A stretch of 59,001 nt of DNA from Ruminococcus flavefaciens. Lineage in GTDB: Bacteria; Bacillota; Clostridia; Oscillospirales; Ruminococcaceae. A program made the translations under genes and the position numbers. Numbering within the stretch: the stretch's first letter is position 1; each line of letters starts with the position of its first letter. The notes under the pieces were generated by a model, which was not told where the DNA came from, ran no database searches, and was given only the letters and a program-made list of their open reading frames with translations. The stretch is from NCBI GenBank assembly GCA_902766595.1, contig CACXEJ010000111.1, positions 1-59,001 on the forward strand. The letters run 5' to 3'. Of this stretch, positions 17,690 through 26,034 are shown piece by piece.

Positions 17690-18403
17690 ATGCCAACTCC
17701 CCACAACAGCGCCAATAAAGGCGATATCGCAAAAACCGTTCTTATGCCGGGCGATCCGCTGAGAGCTAAGTTTATCGCTGAAAACTACCTCGACTCCCCC
17801 GTATGCTACAACGAGGTCCGCGGTATGCTGGGCTATACCGGAACATATAAAGGCATTCCCGTGTCAGTTCAGGGCAGCGGAATGGGTATGCCGTCTATCG
17901 GCATATATTCATGGGAACTTTTCAACGAGTACGGTGTTGAAAACATAATCCGCGTCGGAACCGCCGGCGGTATCGCTGATAATGTGCAGCTCCGCGACGT
18001 AGTTATCGCTATGAGCGCGAGCACGAATTCAGCCTATGCCGACCAGTACCGTCTGCCGGGCACCTACGCTCCGACAGCTTCGTGGGAGCTCCTCAGCGCC
18101 GCAGTAAAAGCAGCAGGCGCAAAGAGCTGTCCTTACCACGTCGGCAATATCCTTTCAAGCGATACCTTCTACGATGACGCAAACAGTCTCGCAGAATGGC
18201 AGAAAATGAACGTTCTCGCTATCGAAATGGAGTCGGCTGCACTGTATATGAACGCAGCCCGCGCCGGAAAGAACGCTCTGTGCATACTCACAGTCTCCGA
18301 CTGTCCGCTGAAAGGTCTCTCGACTACTGCCGAGGAGCGTCAGACCACCTTCCGCGATATGATGGAAATAGCTCTCGAGACCGCAGCAGCAGTCTCTGAA
18401 TAA
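17690..18403 (+). CDS. deoD: purine-nucleoside phosphorylase, DeoD type
   Basis: The 237-residue protein is the full length of the hexameric DeoD family. It splits purine (deoxy)ribonucleosides with phosphate to base and sugar-1-phosphate in the cytosol. Visible landmarks are MPGDPLRAK (phosphate site), RVGTAGG, VLAIEMESAALYM (ribose site) and the base-site Asp in LTVSDCPLK. The start follows AAAAGGAGAAATTACT. It is 20 nt after the permease gene and 29 nt before a lipoprotein gene, probably in one transcript. Confidence 0.95.
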   Translation: MPTPHNSANKGDIAKTVLMPGDPLRAKFIAENYLDSPVCYNEVRGMLGYTGTYKGIPVSVQGSGMGMPSIGIYSWELFNEYGVENIIRVGTAGGIADNVQLRDVVIAMSASTNSAYADQYRLPGTYAPTASWELLSAAVKAAGAKSCPYHVGNILSSDTFYDDANSLAEWQKMNVLAIEMESAALYMNAARAGKNALCILTVSDCPLKGLSTTAEERQTTFRDMMEIALETAAAVSE

Positions 18404-18432
18404 ACCAACACAAACTTCAAAGGAGAAAAGAA

Positions 18433-19362
18433 ATGAAAAAGTTATTATGTCTCCTCACATCACTCGCCTGTATGATAAGCTTTGCAGCCTGCGGAAGCAG
18501 TGACAGCAGCTCATCTGAGAAGGCTTCCGCTTCCACATCGGCTTCAAGCTCCGAGGAGACCTCCGCAGACGCAAGCAGCAGCGAAACAGGCACAAACGAA
18601 GCTTCTTCAAAGGCTAAGGAGTCCACAACAGCAGGCGAAGAGAATTCTTCTGACACAGCAGCTTCCGGTACCGAAGCAAGCTCGCAGAAATCTGATCCCG
18701 CCGCCGATCCGACAGAGGAGTCCTCTGCAAGCACAACAAAGGCCGAAAAAACTACATCGGGCGGTCAGGTCGCCACATCAGGCAACGGTCAGCCCTCCTC
18801 TTCCTCAAGCAGCGACGATTTTGACTCATTATTTGGTCTTGAGAAGATAAGCGTTGACAAGAGCAGCGATACAGTTGTCATAAAGCTCCCGGAGACATTA
18901 TTCAGCGTCGATGAGGTCGATGCCGGCATCGGTGACGATGACTCTATCGAGACTATGATAAAAAAGTACGACGGCGTAGAAATAACCAAAAATGAAGCCG
19001 AAGAACTCGTAGTCATCAAGATGCCCAAGAAGGAATACGAGAAGTTTATGACTGAGATCAGCGAGCTTTTCGACAAATCGCTCCGCGAATCGGTAAACAA
19101 TCCTTCTTACCCGTCGATAACTGCCATAAAGCACAACGATGATTTCTCTGAATTCGACATAACGATCACCACAAAGGAAGAATTCGAGGAGAGTATGGGC
19201 GGACTGTTCTTCCTGTCGCTCTATATGGAGTTCATCTTCTACACTACTCTCAACGGCAACTCCGTAACAGAAATGGCTGCTTCCGGCAAGGATATTTCAG
19301 ACTTCCTGAAGATCACTGTCCACGATAAGAACGGCAATACATACACAGAAGACGATTTCTGA
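18433..19362 (+). CDS. lipoprotein with Ser/Thr-rich linker
   Basis: This 309-residue protein has a lipoprotein signal (MKKLLCLLTSLACMISFAAC, lipidated Cys at 20). A low-complexity Ser/Thr/Glu/Ala linker (21-130) holds the folded domain away from the membrane. The folded part (about 135-309) is not recognised; it has alternating beta and helical segments (SVDKSSDTVVIKLPETLF, EYEKFMTEISELFDKSL). The start follows AAAGGAGAAAAGAA. It lies between deoD and a phosphodiesterase gene; no function is claimed. Confidence 0.85.
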   Translation: MKKLLCLLTSLACMISFAACGSSDSSSSEKASASTSASSSEETSADASSSETGTNEASSKAKESTTAGEENSSDTAASGTEASSQKSDPAADPTEESSASTTKAEKTTSGGQVATSGNGQPSSSSSSDDFDSLFGLEKISVDKSSDTVVIKLPETLFSVDEVDAGIGDDDSIETMIKKYDGVEITKNEAEELVVIKMPKKEYEKFMTEISELFDKSLRESVNNPSYPSITAIKHNDDFSEFDITITTKEEFEESMGGLFFLSLYMEFIFYTTLNGNSVTEMAASGKDISDFLKITVHDKNGNTYTEDDF

Positions 19363-19384
19363 TAAACAGCAGAAAGGGTATATT

Positions 19385-19996
19385 ATGAAAATAACGGTAT
19401 TCTCAGACGTTCACGGAAACCTTAAAGCATTAAAAGCAGTCCTCAGACAGATCAAGGAGCAGAATGCCGATCAGACGGTGTTTTTAGGAGATATTTTCCA
19501 GCGCGGAAACGAAGAGACAGAGTGCCTTGAACTGCTGAAAAACAGCAATATTATCTGCCTGAAAGGAAACTGCGAGCTCTATCTCGCATACGGAGTAGAT
19601 GTTGACCCCGATGTCGAGCATCTTAGGGCTTACTATGATGAAGCAAGAAAAAAGGTCACTCCCGAGCAGATGCAGTTCATAAAGCAGATGCCGCTGTTTT
19701 ACGAAAGTGAATGCTGCGGACACAAACTGCGTTTTTCGCACTTTCTGTTCTTAGATGTCAATGCACCGTATCCTTTCCTGCCGCTCTCTTCCCTTAAAGA
19801 CGGCACGTTCGACAAGGCTTGCCGGAGCGAAGAGGTAACGAAGTATGACCTCGTTGCAGTCGGTCATTCACACCAGAACTTCGTAAACGGAAATGTAGTT
19901 TCTGTTTCGGCTGCCGGATTGGAAGGAGCTTCCTATCTTATTGTCGAAGTTACCGAGGATAACATCAGCTTTGAGCATATCAGCGTTGACGTCTGA
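19385..19996 (+). CDS. YfcE-like metallophosphoesterase
   Basis: This 203-residue cytosolic enzyme has the dinuclear-metal motifs in order: FSDVHGN (7-13), LGDIFQRG (39-46), KGNCE (GNxE, about 60) and VGHSHQ (about 164). Family members cleave phosphodiesters; the natural substrate is unknown. The start is ATG 19385 after AGAAAGGGTATATT. It is the last gene of the 15602-19996 cluster and is followed by a GC-rich hairpin. Confidence 0.88.
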   Translation: MKITVFSDVHGNLKALKAVLRQIKEQNADQTVFLGDIFQRGNEETECLELLKNSNIICLKGNCELYLAYGVDVDPDVEHLRAYYDEARKKVTPEQMQFIKQMPLFYESECCGHKLRFSHFLFLDVNAPYPFLPLSSLKDGTFDKACRSEEVTKYDLVAVGHSHQNFVNGNVVSVSAAGLEGASYLIVEVTEDNISFEHISVDV

Positions 19997-20013
19997 AGCT
20001 GAATATCACAAAC

Positions 20014-20040
20014 AAGCCCCGGAGCACTGCTCCGGGGCTT
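20014..20040 (+). terminator. hairpin after the phosphoesterase gene
   Basis: A strong stem AAGCCCCGGAGCA/TGCTCCGGGGCTT lies 18 nt after the stop codon. It lacks a T-tract (TTAAATAC follows), so it may protect the 3' end or pause rather than terminate fully. Confidence 0.55.
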
Positions 20041-20129
20041 AAATACTATCTGAATTCTAATCATATGGCAAGGGAAAAATCAAAAATAAAAATTAATAAA
20101 ATATTAAGGTTATTTTAAGAATTATTGTT

Positions 20130-20211
20130 TATAATATAATAGGACTGAAAAGTCCGTATTCCCTATCCATTTTTTTATTTCAGCTATGCGTTTTGCATAG
20201 CTATTGTTTTT
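20130..20211 (+). ncRNA. possible small RNA between convergent genes
   Basis: TATAAT boxes at 20130-20135 and 20135-20140 (with no good -35) precede a small hairpin GGACTGAAAAGTCC (20142-20155). A good terminator follows: AGCTATGC, loop GTTTT, GCATAGCT, then ATTGTTTTT (20182-20211). The terminator serves no obvious + gene, since the upstream gene already ends in its own hairpin. A short transcript of about 65-70 nt is possible, but there is no direct support. Confidence 0.3.
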
Positions 20212-20695
20212 ACAGGGGATTTTTCTCGAAAACAAGCACCGGATAGCCCTCATAGTACGGCTTTACTATCTCCGGGTGGCTATCGGCATAGGCAAATATC
20301 TTCTCGGCAAGTCCCTCCTTGAGAAAGCCGACAAGCTCCGAAAGCGGACGGTTGTAGAGTTCATCACAGATAGAGGCAATGGTTATCGCACGTCTGCCGC
20401 CCACTTCCATAATGCGGTAGGGCCATATCCGGCAGTCAAAGGGCTTGTCGTCACCGAGCATACAGCCGTTCGGGGTGAGTGCAGGGCACGAAAACAGCTC
20501 ATCTGCGCCTATATTTCCGACTTTGAATATATATCCGCCGTCCTTTGGAATGAATTCCGTCCCCGGACGCTCCTTCTTTATCCTGAGCATTATCTCCTCT
20601 GTGAAAACGGGAGTCTCCCAGACATCGTAGCGGTCAAAAACACAGCACAGGCGGCATTCCGCACAGACCTTGCCGCTAAGTATCTTTTTAAGCAT
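20210..20695 (-). CDS. YkgJ-like cysteine-cluster protein
   Basis: The 161-residue protein has the cysteine pattern of the YkgJ/zinc-iron chelating family: CAECRLCC (11-18), then CPALTPNGCML (about 75-85) and FDCRIWPYR (about 91-99). These Cys residues probably hold a metal or Fe-S cluster; the biochemical role is unknown. The start at 20695 follows GGAGGTGGAGT. The longer reading frame runs back through the divergent promoter region and is rejected. The gene is divergent from ymdB. Confidence 0.8.
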   Translation of the reverse strand: MLKKILSGKVCAECRLCCVFDRYDVWETPVFTEEIMLRIKKERPGTEFIPKDGGYIFKVGNIGADELFSCPALTPNGCMLGDDKPFDCRIWPYRIMEVGGRRAITIASICDELYNRPLSELVGFLKEGLAEKIFAYADSHPEIVKPYYEGYPVLVFEKNPL

Positions 20696-20722
20696 ACTCC
20701 ACCTCCGAATGTTGATATGACA

Positions 20723-20751
20723 ATGATAACATATTCCGACATAATTTGCAA
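20723..20751 (-). promoter_or_regulatory. promoter of the YkgJ-like gene
   Basis: On the minus strand TTGCAA (20746-20751), 17 nt and TATCAT (20723-20728), 27 nt from the start codon. It is back to back with the ymdB promoter. Confidence 0.55.
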
Positions 20752-20760
20752 TAGTACTTA

Positions 20761-20790
20761 TTGACACCAATTCAATGAACGTGATATAAT
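20761..20790 (+). promoter_or_regulatory. sigma-A promoter of ymdB
   Basis: TTGACA (20761-20766) and TATAAT (20785-20790), both exact, with an 18-nt spacer. The ATG is 35 nt downstream. Confidence 0.8.
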
Positions 20791-20825
20791 ATTTACATAG
20801 AAACTTTCCCAACGGAGCTGATACA

Positions 20826-21596
20826 ATGAAAAACCTGCTGTTCATAGGCGATGTGGTCGGCAAAGCCGGCTGCAGCTTCCTCCAGTCGAAGCTGAGCCTC
20901 ATCAAACGGCATTATTCCATAGACATAACCATAGTAAACGGCGAGAATTCCGCAGTCGGCAACGGCATAAACCGTGTCTCCTCAGATATGATATTCAACG
21001 CTGGTGCTGACATCATCACTACCGGCAATCACGCTTTCAGGCGCAGGGACTCGCTCGACATTTTCGACAGCGACTTCATAATACGTCCTGTGAACTACCC
21101 CGAGGGAGGTGTTCCCGGAAAGGGCGTCTGCATACTCGATGCCGGAGCTTTTTCAGTCGCCGTCGTGAACCTTATGGGCACGGTCGGCATGGAGCCTATC
21201 GACAACCCCTTCAACTGCATAGACAAGGTGCTTGAAGGAATTGATACCCCTAATATCTTCGTTGACTTCCACGCCGAAGCTACTTCCGAGAAAAAGGCAA
21301 TGGGCTTCCACCTTGCAAAGAGAGTCACCGGCGTTTTCGGCACCCACACCCACGTCCAGACCGCTGACGAGTGTATACTCTCCGGACATACCGCCTATAT
21401 CACCGACGCAGGTATGACTGGTCCGGAGGACTCCTGCCTCGGTATCGACAAAGGTCCCGTGCTGGATATGTTCCGCTACCGCTGCCCCGTTAAGTTCAAA
21501 GAAGCCGAAGGAGCATCGTTTTTATGCGGCGTAGTTGTAGAATTTGACGAAAAAAGCGGCAAATCGCACAAAATTGAAAGAATAAATATAAGATAA
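20826..21596 (+). CDS. ymdB: YmdB-family metallophosphodiesterase
   Basis: The protein has 256 residues, the usual length of the YmdB/TIGR00282 family. Metal-site motifs are FIGDVVGKAG (6-15), VNGENSAVGNGI (38-49), TGNHAF (66-71), DFHAEATSEKKAMG (about 143-156) and GTHTHVQTAD (about 169-178). In Bacillus subtilis YmdB hydrolyses cyclic nucleotides and affects the switch between motility and biofilm, and it sits next to spoVS as here. The start follows AACGGAGCTGATACA. A separate promoter in the 124-nt gap drives spoVS. Confidence 0.93.
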   Translation: MKNLLFIGDVVGKAGCSFLQSKLSLIKRHYSIDITIVNGENSAVGNGINRVSSDMIFNAGADIITTGNHAFRRRDSLDIFDSDFIIRPVNYPEGGVPGKGVCILDAGAFSVAVVNLMGTVGMEPIDNPFNCIDKVLEGIDTPNIFVDFHAEATSEKKAMGFHLAKRVTGVFGTHTHVQTADECILSGHTAYITDAGMTGPEDSCLGIDKGPVLDMFRYRCPVKFKEAEGASFLCGVVVEFDEKSGKSHKIERINIR

Positions 21597-21619
21597 TATA
21601 CAAATTTTGCTTCTAAGTA

Positions 21620-21648
21620 TTGATTTTTTACATAAAATAGTGTATACT
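21620..21648 (+). promoter_or_regulatory. promoter of spoVS
   Basis: TTGATT (21620-21625), 17 nt and TATACT (21643-21648). The leader to the ATG at 21721 is about 65 nt and contains AGGAGG 8 nt before the start. Confidence 0.75.
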
Positions 21649-21720
21649 AATTACATAGTAGCAAGTAACTTTATCCCTCTCAGCTCTTACCACTAAATCC
21701 ATTATTAGGAGGCATTAATT

Positions 21721-21981
21721 ATGGAGATATTAAAAGTATCATCGCATTCATCACCGAATTCAGTTGCCGGTGCTATTGCCGGAGTGATCAGAGAACAGAA
21801 AGCCGTAGAAGTACAGGCAGTTGGCGCAGGCGCTGCAAATCAGGCGATCAAGGCTATCGCCGTTGCAAGAGGTTACCTTGCTCCGATCGGTATTGATCTT
21901 ATTTGTATCCCTGCCTTCGCTAACATCACTATCGACGGTGAAGAGCGTACTGCTATCAAGCTCATCTGCGAACAGAGATAA
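21721..21981 (+). CDS. spoVS: stage V sporulation protein S
   Basis: This 86-residue protein is a full-length SpoVS, an Alba-like small nucleic-acid-binding protein (MEILKVSSHSSPNSVAGAIA, then AVGAGAANQAIKAIAVARGY). In Bacillus it is needed for the switch to late sporulation stages, but homologues are common in bacteria that do not sporulate. It has its own promoter and an intrinsic terminator, and follows ymdB. No other sporulation gene is in the window. Confidence 0.96.
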   Translation: MEILKVSSHSSPNSVAGAIAGVIREQKAVEVQAVGAGAANQAIKAIAVARGYLAPIGIDLICIPAFANITIDGEERTAIKLICEQR

Positions 21982-21992
21982 CTGAATTATCC

Positions 21993-22019
21993 GGAGACGG
22001 TCATGCCGTCTCCTTTTTT
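21993..22019 (+). terminator. intrinsic terminator of spoVS
   Basis: The stem GGAGACGG/CCGTCTCC with a 5-nt loop is followed by TTTTTT, 11 nt after the spoVS stop. Confidence 0.92.
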
Positions 22020-22025
22020 CGCCTC

Positions 22026-22054
22026 TTGACAAATGCGGATATATGTGTTATAAT
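22026..22054 (+). promoter_or_regulatory. sigma-A promoter of the Trp T-box/TrpB2 unit
   Basis: TTGACA (22026-22031), a 17-nt spacer and TATAAT (22049-22054): both boxes match consensus. It begins 7 nt after the spoVS terminator. Confidence 0.9.
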
Positions 22055-22060
22055 GACAAC

Positions 22061-22339
22061 AGTTTATTTAAACCGTTGAAGAAGAGTAAGTAGCTGCTGT
22101 GAAGATTTTCAGAGAACCGGTGGTCGCTGTGAACCGGTATGACGCTCAGCTGTGAATGGACTTCTGAGGGCGAACCGAAGGCGCTTTGCGCTGTGTAGGT
22201 GAGACGCAGGGGCTCTGCGTTAACAAGACCGCGTATGTGAGTATACGCAGAGTGGACGCTAAGCGTCAAGCAGGGTGGCACCGCAGAAATGTTTATTCGC
22301 TTCTGTCCCGGCATTATGAGCCGGAACAGGAGCTTTTTT
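22061..22339 (+). promoter_or_regulatory. T-box riboswitch, tryptophan-specific
   Basis: This leader of about 280 nt has the T-box marks: GAAGAAGAGTAAGTAG at the start of stem I (loop E strand AGUA), its partner GTGAATGGAC with GAA followed by codon TGG (22157-22159), the T-box AGGGTGGCACCGCAG (22272-22286) and a terminator (22299-22339) with a T-tract. The specifier TGG reads tryptophan, so uncharged tRNA-Trp should permit readthrough into the TrpB2 gene. The specifier was read from the loop E geometry by eye. Confidence 0.92.
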
Positions 22340-22379
22340 GTTACGGCTAAGAAATCTTTATCAACAAAGGAGAATGTTT

Positions 22380-23753
22380 ATGTCAAACGAAAAGATACCT
22401 TACAAGATCTATCTTGAAGAAAATGAACTTCCCAAGCAGTGGTACAATGTACGCGCAGATATGAAGAAAAAGCCCGCTCCGCTCCTCAACCCCGCAACAG
22501 GTCAGCCCTGTACAGCGGAAGAACTCGGCCACGTTTTCTGTGACGAGCTCGTTAAGCAGGAGCTCGATGAGACCACTCCCTACATTGATATTCCCGGCGA
22601 GATACAGGACTTCTACAAGATGTTCCGTCCCTCACCGCTCGTAAGAGCTTACTTCCTCGAAAAGAAGCTCGGCACTCCCGCTAAGATCTACTATAAGTTC
22701 GAGGGCAACAACACCAGCGGAAGCCACAAGCTCAATTCCGCTATCGCTCAGGCTTACTACGCTAAGAAGCAGGGACTCAAGGGCGTTACTACCGAGACCG
22801 GTGCAGGTCAGTGGGGTACTGCTCTCTCTATGGCTTGTGCTTACTTCGACCTTGACTGCAAGGTATATATGGTCAAGGTTTCCTATGAGCAGAAGCCTTT
22901 CCGCCGCGAGGTTATGAGAACATACGGCGCTAATGTTACTCCTTCCCCCTCTATGACCACTGAGGTCGGAAAAAAGATCCTCGCTGAATTCCCCGATACA
23001 AACGGAAGCCTCGGCTGTGCTATCTCTGAGGCTGTTGAGGCTGCTACCACGCAGGAGGGCTACCGCTACGTTCTCGGAAGCGTTCTCTCACAGGTTCTCC
23101 TCCATCAGTCTATCATCGGTCTTGAAGCAAAGGCTGCTATGGATAAGTACAACATAAAGCCCGACATCATCATCGGCTGTGCAGGCGGCGGTTCAAACCT
23201 CGGCGGACTCATCTCTCCCTTTATGGGCGAAAAGCTCCGCGGCGAAGCTGATTACCGCTTCATCGCTGTTGAACCCGCTTCGTGCCCGAGCCTTACAAGA
23301 GGTTCATACGCTTACGACTTCTGCGACACTGGTAAGATCTGTCCTCTCCAGAAGATGTACACTCTCGGCAGCGGCTTTATGCCTTCACCGAACCACGCAG
23401 GCGGTCTCCGTTACCACGGTATGAGCGCTATCCTCTCCGAGCTCTACGATCAGGGACTTATGGAAGCTACCTCCGTTGAGCAGACAGCTGTTTTCGAGGC
23501 TGCTGAGATGTTCGCAAGAGTTGAGGGTATTCTCCCCGCTCCTGAGAGCAGCCACGCTATCCGCGCTGCTATCGACGAGGCACTCAAGTGCAAGGAGACA
23601 GGCGAAGAAAAGACTATCCTCTTCGGTCTCACAGGTACAGGCTACTTCGATATGTACGCTTACGGCGCTTACAACGACGGCACTATGAGCGACTATATCC
23701 CCACAGACGAGGAGATCGCAAAATCTCTTGCAAACCTCCCCAAGATCGGCTGA
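22380..23753 (+). CDS. trpB: tryptophan synthase beta chain-like PLP enzyme, TrpB2 type
   Basis: The 457-residue protein is longer than ordinary TrpB (about 400) and has the TrpB2 layout. PLP lysine lies in SGSHKLNSA (about 110), followed by TETGAGQWGTALS and the phosphate loop GCAGGGSNLGG (about 265-275). TrpB2 makes tryptophan from indole and serine and often occurs without a TrpA partner, as here. The start at 22380 follows AAAGGAGAATGTTT; the upstream in-frame codons lie in the T-box terminator. Control by the tRNA-Trp T-box fits a tryptophan supply role, including salvage of indole. Confidence 0.93.
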   Translation: MSNEKIPYKIYLEENELPKQWYNVRADMKKKPAPLLNPATGQPCTAEELGHVFCDELVKQELDETTPYIDIPGEIQDFYKMFRPSPLVRAYFLEKKLGTPAKIYYKFEGNNTSGSHKLNSAIAQAYYAKKQGLKGVTTETGAGQWGTALSMACAYFDLDCKVYMVKVSYEQKPFRREVMRTYGANVTPSPSMTTEVGKKILAEFPDTNGSLGCAISEAVEAATTQEGYRYVLGSVLSQVLLHQSIIGLEAKAAMDKYNIKPDIIIGCAGGGSNLGGLISPFMGEKLRGEADYRFIAVEPASCPSLTRGSYAYDFCDTGKICPLQKMYTLGSGFMPSPNHAGGLRYHGMSAILSELYDQGLMEATSVEQTAVFEAAEMFARVEGILPAPESSHAIRAAIDEALKCKETGEEKTILFGLTGTGYFDMYAYGAYNDGTMSDYIPTDEEIAKSLANLPKIG

Positions 23754-23772
23754 TAAAATCTGATAATTCTAC

Positions 23773-23810
23773 AAGGTGCGGTGAGAAATTACCGCACCTT
23801 TTTTATTTTT
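23773..23810 (+). terminator. terminator of the TrpB2 gene
   Basis: The stem AAGGTGCGGT/ACCGCACCTT with an 8-nt loop is followed by a T-rich run. Confidence 0.93.
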
Positions 23811-23828
23811 ACCTTGCCTGAACCGACC

Positions 23829-23870
23829 GTAGGGAACGCCGTCTGCGATCTGTCCGTGGGTGGCGTACAA
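23829..23870 (+). repeat. degenerate GTAG repeat (REP-like)
   Basis: GTAGGGAACGCCGTC begins at 23829 and resembles the copies at 32649 and 29532 (GGAACGCCG core), but the returning arm is degraded. It lies between the TrpB2 terminator and the aspartate kinase promoter. Confidence 0.5.
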
Positions 23871-23925
23871 GCGTATTCACCAAAAACACAGCTGCTCAAC
23901 CTTGATTTTTCTCTTTTTCTATCAA

Positions 23926-23954
23926 TTGATTTTCGGAGCTTTTTACTATATAAT
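23926..23954 (+). promoter_or_regulatory. promoter of the aspartate kinase gene
   Basis: TTGATT (23926-23931), 17 nt and TATAAT (23949-23954); the start codon is about 60 nt downstream. Confidence 0.75.
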
Positions 23955-24013
23955 TATAATTGTCATAAAAATAACAAGCCGGATGTCCCGGCATCAATAA
24001 AGGAATGATCTAT

Positions 24014-25348
24014 ATGGCTAATAAAGTTGTAAAATTCGGCGGAAGCTCCCTCGCAGACGCCGCTCAGTTCAGAAAGGTCGCTGACATCATCAAGAGCGAC
24101 GACAAGAGAAGATTTGTTGTTCCCTCCGCTCCCGGAAAGCGCTTCTCCGACGACATCAAGGTAACTGATATGCTCTACAAGTGCTGTGAGCTCGCAGGAA
24201 GCGGTGTTGATTTCGCTGACGATTTTCAGCTCATCAAGGACCGCTACAACGGTATCATCTCCGAGCTCGGCATTGATATGTCTCTCGACAGCGAATTCGA
24301 TGCTATCGTAAAGGAACTCAAGGCTCGTCCCTCAAGGGATTTTGCTGCAAGCCGCGGCGAATTCCTCAACGGCAAGGTTCTCGCTAAATACCTCGGCTTC
24401 AACTTCGTTGACGCTGCTGACGTTATAGTTTTCGATACAAAGGGCACTCTCCTCCTCGAGGAGACTATCAAAACTGTCCGCGAAAAGCTCAAGGGACTTG
24501 ACAATGCAGTTATCCCCGGCTTCTACGGAAGAACTACCGAGGGCTACATCAAGACATTCACACGCGGCGGTTCGGACGTTACCGGCTCTATCATCGCAAA
24601 TGCCGTAAGAGCTGAGATCTACGAGAACTGGACTGACGTTTCCGGCTTCCTCGTTGCAGATCCGAGAATAGTTGAAAAGCCCGATGTTATCGGCACTATC
24701 ACCTACCGTGAGCTCCGCGAGCTCGCATATATGGGCGCTTCCGTTCTCCACGAGGACGCTATATTCCCCGTTCGTTCGGCTGGTATCCCGATCAACATCA
24801 GAAATACCAACCGTCCGCAGGACGCTGGTACAATGATCGTTTCCAACGACTACGACTTCAGCAAGGAAAGCCTTTCCCGCACTATCACAGGTATCGCAGG
24901 CAAGAAGGGCTTCAGCACAATAAATATTGAAAAGGCTATGATGAACAACGAGACCGGTTTTGGTATGAAGGTTCTTCAGGTGCTCTATGAAAATGGTCTT
25001 TCGTTCGAGCATATGCCCTCAGGTATTGACACTATGAGCATCACTCTCAGCACTGAGAAGCTCGAGCCGGTTCGCGAAAAGGTCCTCTCCGGACTCCGCA
25101 AAGCCGTTGAGCCCGATCACATCGAGATCGAGGACGGTATCGCAATGCTCGCAGTAGTTGGACGCCGTATGAAGAACACAAGAGGTACTGTTGCCCGTAT
25201 CTTCGCAGCAATGGCTCACGCCCGCATTAACGTAAAGCTCATAGATCAGGGTTCGAGCGAGCTCAACGTTATCATCGGTGTCAGCGAGAACGACCTCCCC
25301 GAAGCTATCAGACGCATCTATGATATGTTCATCAATTCGGAGAAGTAA
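24014..25348 (+). CDS. lysC: aspartate kinase
   Basis: This 444-residue enzyme phosphorylates aspartate, the first step to lysine, threonine and methionine. It has the N-terminal VVKFGGSSLAD motif (4-14), FTRGGSDVTGS (about 190-200), the catalytic region WTDVSGFLVADPR, and two C-terminal ACT regions (about 300-440) for amino-acid feedback. The start at 24014 is chosen because AAAGGA is 9 nt upstream, whereas the ATG at 24005 abuts that site. It is monocistronic, with its own promoter and terminator. Confidence 0.95.
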   Translation: MANKVVKFGGSSLADAAQFRKVADIIKSDDKRRFVVPSAPGKRFSDDIKVTDMLYKCCELAGSGVDFADDFQLIKDRYNGIISELGIDMSLDSEFDAIVKELKARPSRDFAASRGEFLNGKVLAKYLGFNFVDAADVIVFDTKGTLLLEETIKTVREKLKGLDNAVIPGFYGRTTEGYIKTFTRGGSDVTGSIIANAVRAEIYENWTDVSGFLVADPRIVEKPDVIGTITYRELRELAYMGASVLHEDAIFPVRSAGIPINIRNTNRPQDAGTMIVSNDYDFSKESLSRTITGIAGKKGFSTINIEKAMMNNETGFGMKVLQVLYENGLSFEHMPSGIDTMSITLSTEKLEPVREKVLSGLRKAVEPDHIEIEDGIAMLAVVGRRMKNTRGTVARIFAAMAHARINVKLIDQGSSELNVIIGVSENDLPEAIRRIYDMFINSEK

Positions 25349-25373
25349 TTCCCCTATAATGCGTTCATTCTCA

Positions 25374-25406
25374 CAGCCTTCCGTATACGGAGGGCTGCGT
25401 TTTTTA
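25374..25406 (+). terminator. terminator of the aspartate kinase gene
   Basis: The stem CAGCCTTCCG/CGGAGGGCTG with loop TATA is followed by CGTTTTTT. The next ribosome-binding site (AAGGAGG) starts shortly after. Confidence 0.88.
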
Positions 25407-25421
25407 TAAGGAGGCAACTAT

Positions 25422-25901
25422 ATGATAATGGCTGTAAACAGGGATAATATCCCGGAATGTGTTGATATTATACGGAGGAGCTTCCGGACAGTCGCCGACG
25501 AATTCGGCTTTACTGAGGAAAATGCTCCGCTATTTACTGCATTTGCGACCGATGAAGCAAAGCTCCTGCATTGGCTTGATGAACAGCACCGCCCGATGTT
25601 CGGCTATTTTGACAGTGGTAAGCTGGTCGGCTGCTATAATCTTCTCGTGAACGGCAAGGAGTGTGAGCTCGGAAGCCTGTGCGTACTGCCGGAGTACAGA
25701 CACAGCGGCATCGGTGATCTTCTCCTGAATGATTCTCTCAAAAAGGCTGCCGGACTCGGCTGTTCCATAATGAAGCTGAGCATAGTTGAGGAGAATGAGG
25801 TCCTGCGCAAATGGTACGAGAAGCACGGCTTCGTTCATACCGGAACACAGAAATTCGACTTTTTCCCTTTCACCTGCGGCTATCTGGAAAAACAGCTGTA
25901 A
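25422..25901 (+). CDS. GNAT-family N-acetyltransferase
   Basis: This 159-residue protein has the GNAT fold, with the acetyl-CoA loop in LCVLPEYRHSGIGDLLL (about 87-103) and the C-terminal Tyr region LRKWYEKHGFVHTGT. It transfers an acetyl group from acetyl-CoA; the acceptor is unknown. The start ATG 25422 follows AAGGAGGCAACTAT. It stands alone after the aspartate kinase terminator, so either readthrough or an unseen promoter serves it. Confidence 0.9.
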   Translation: MIMAVNRDNIPECVDIIRRSFRTVADEFGFTEENAPLFTAFATDEAKLLHWLDEQHRPMFGYFDSGKLVGCYNLLVNGKECELGSLCVLPEYRHSGIGDLLLNDSLKKAAGLGCSIMKLSIVEENEVLRKWYEKHGFVHTGTQKFDFFPFTCGYLEKQL

Positions 25902-25959
25902 TTCTGTTAAGGAATGCTGACTAATACCGATAGTTTTGTTAAATATCTCGCTCCAAACA

Positions 25960-25988
25960 TTGACTTTTGTTCATTTTTATGATAAAAT
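25960..25988 (+). promoter_or_regulatory. promoter of the thioesterase gene
   Basis: TTGACT (25960-25965), 17 nt and TAAAAT (25983-25988), 46 nt before the start. Confidence 0.65.
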
Positions 25989-26034
25989 ATTATTATAGGC
26001 ATTAAAAAAATAAGCAGCACAAGGAGTGCAGATA

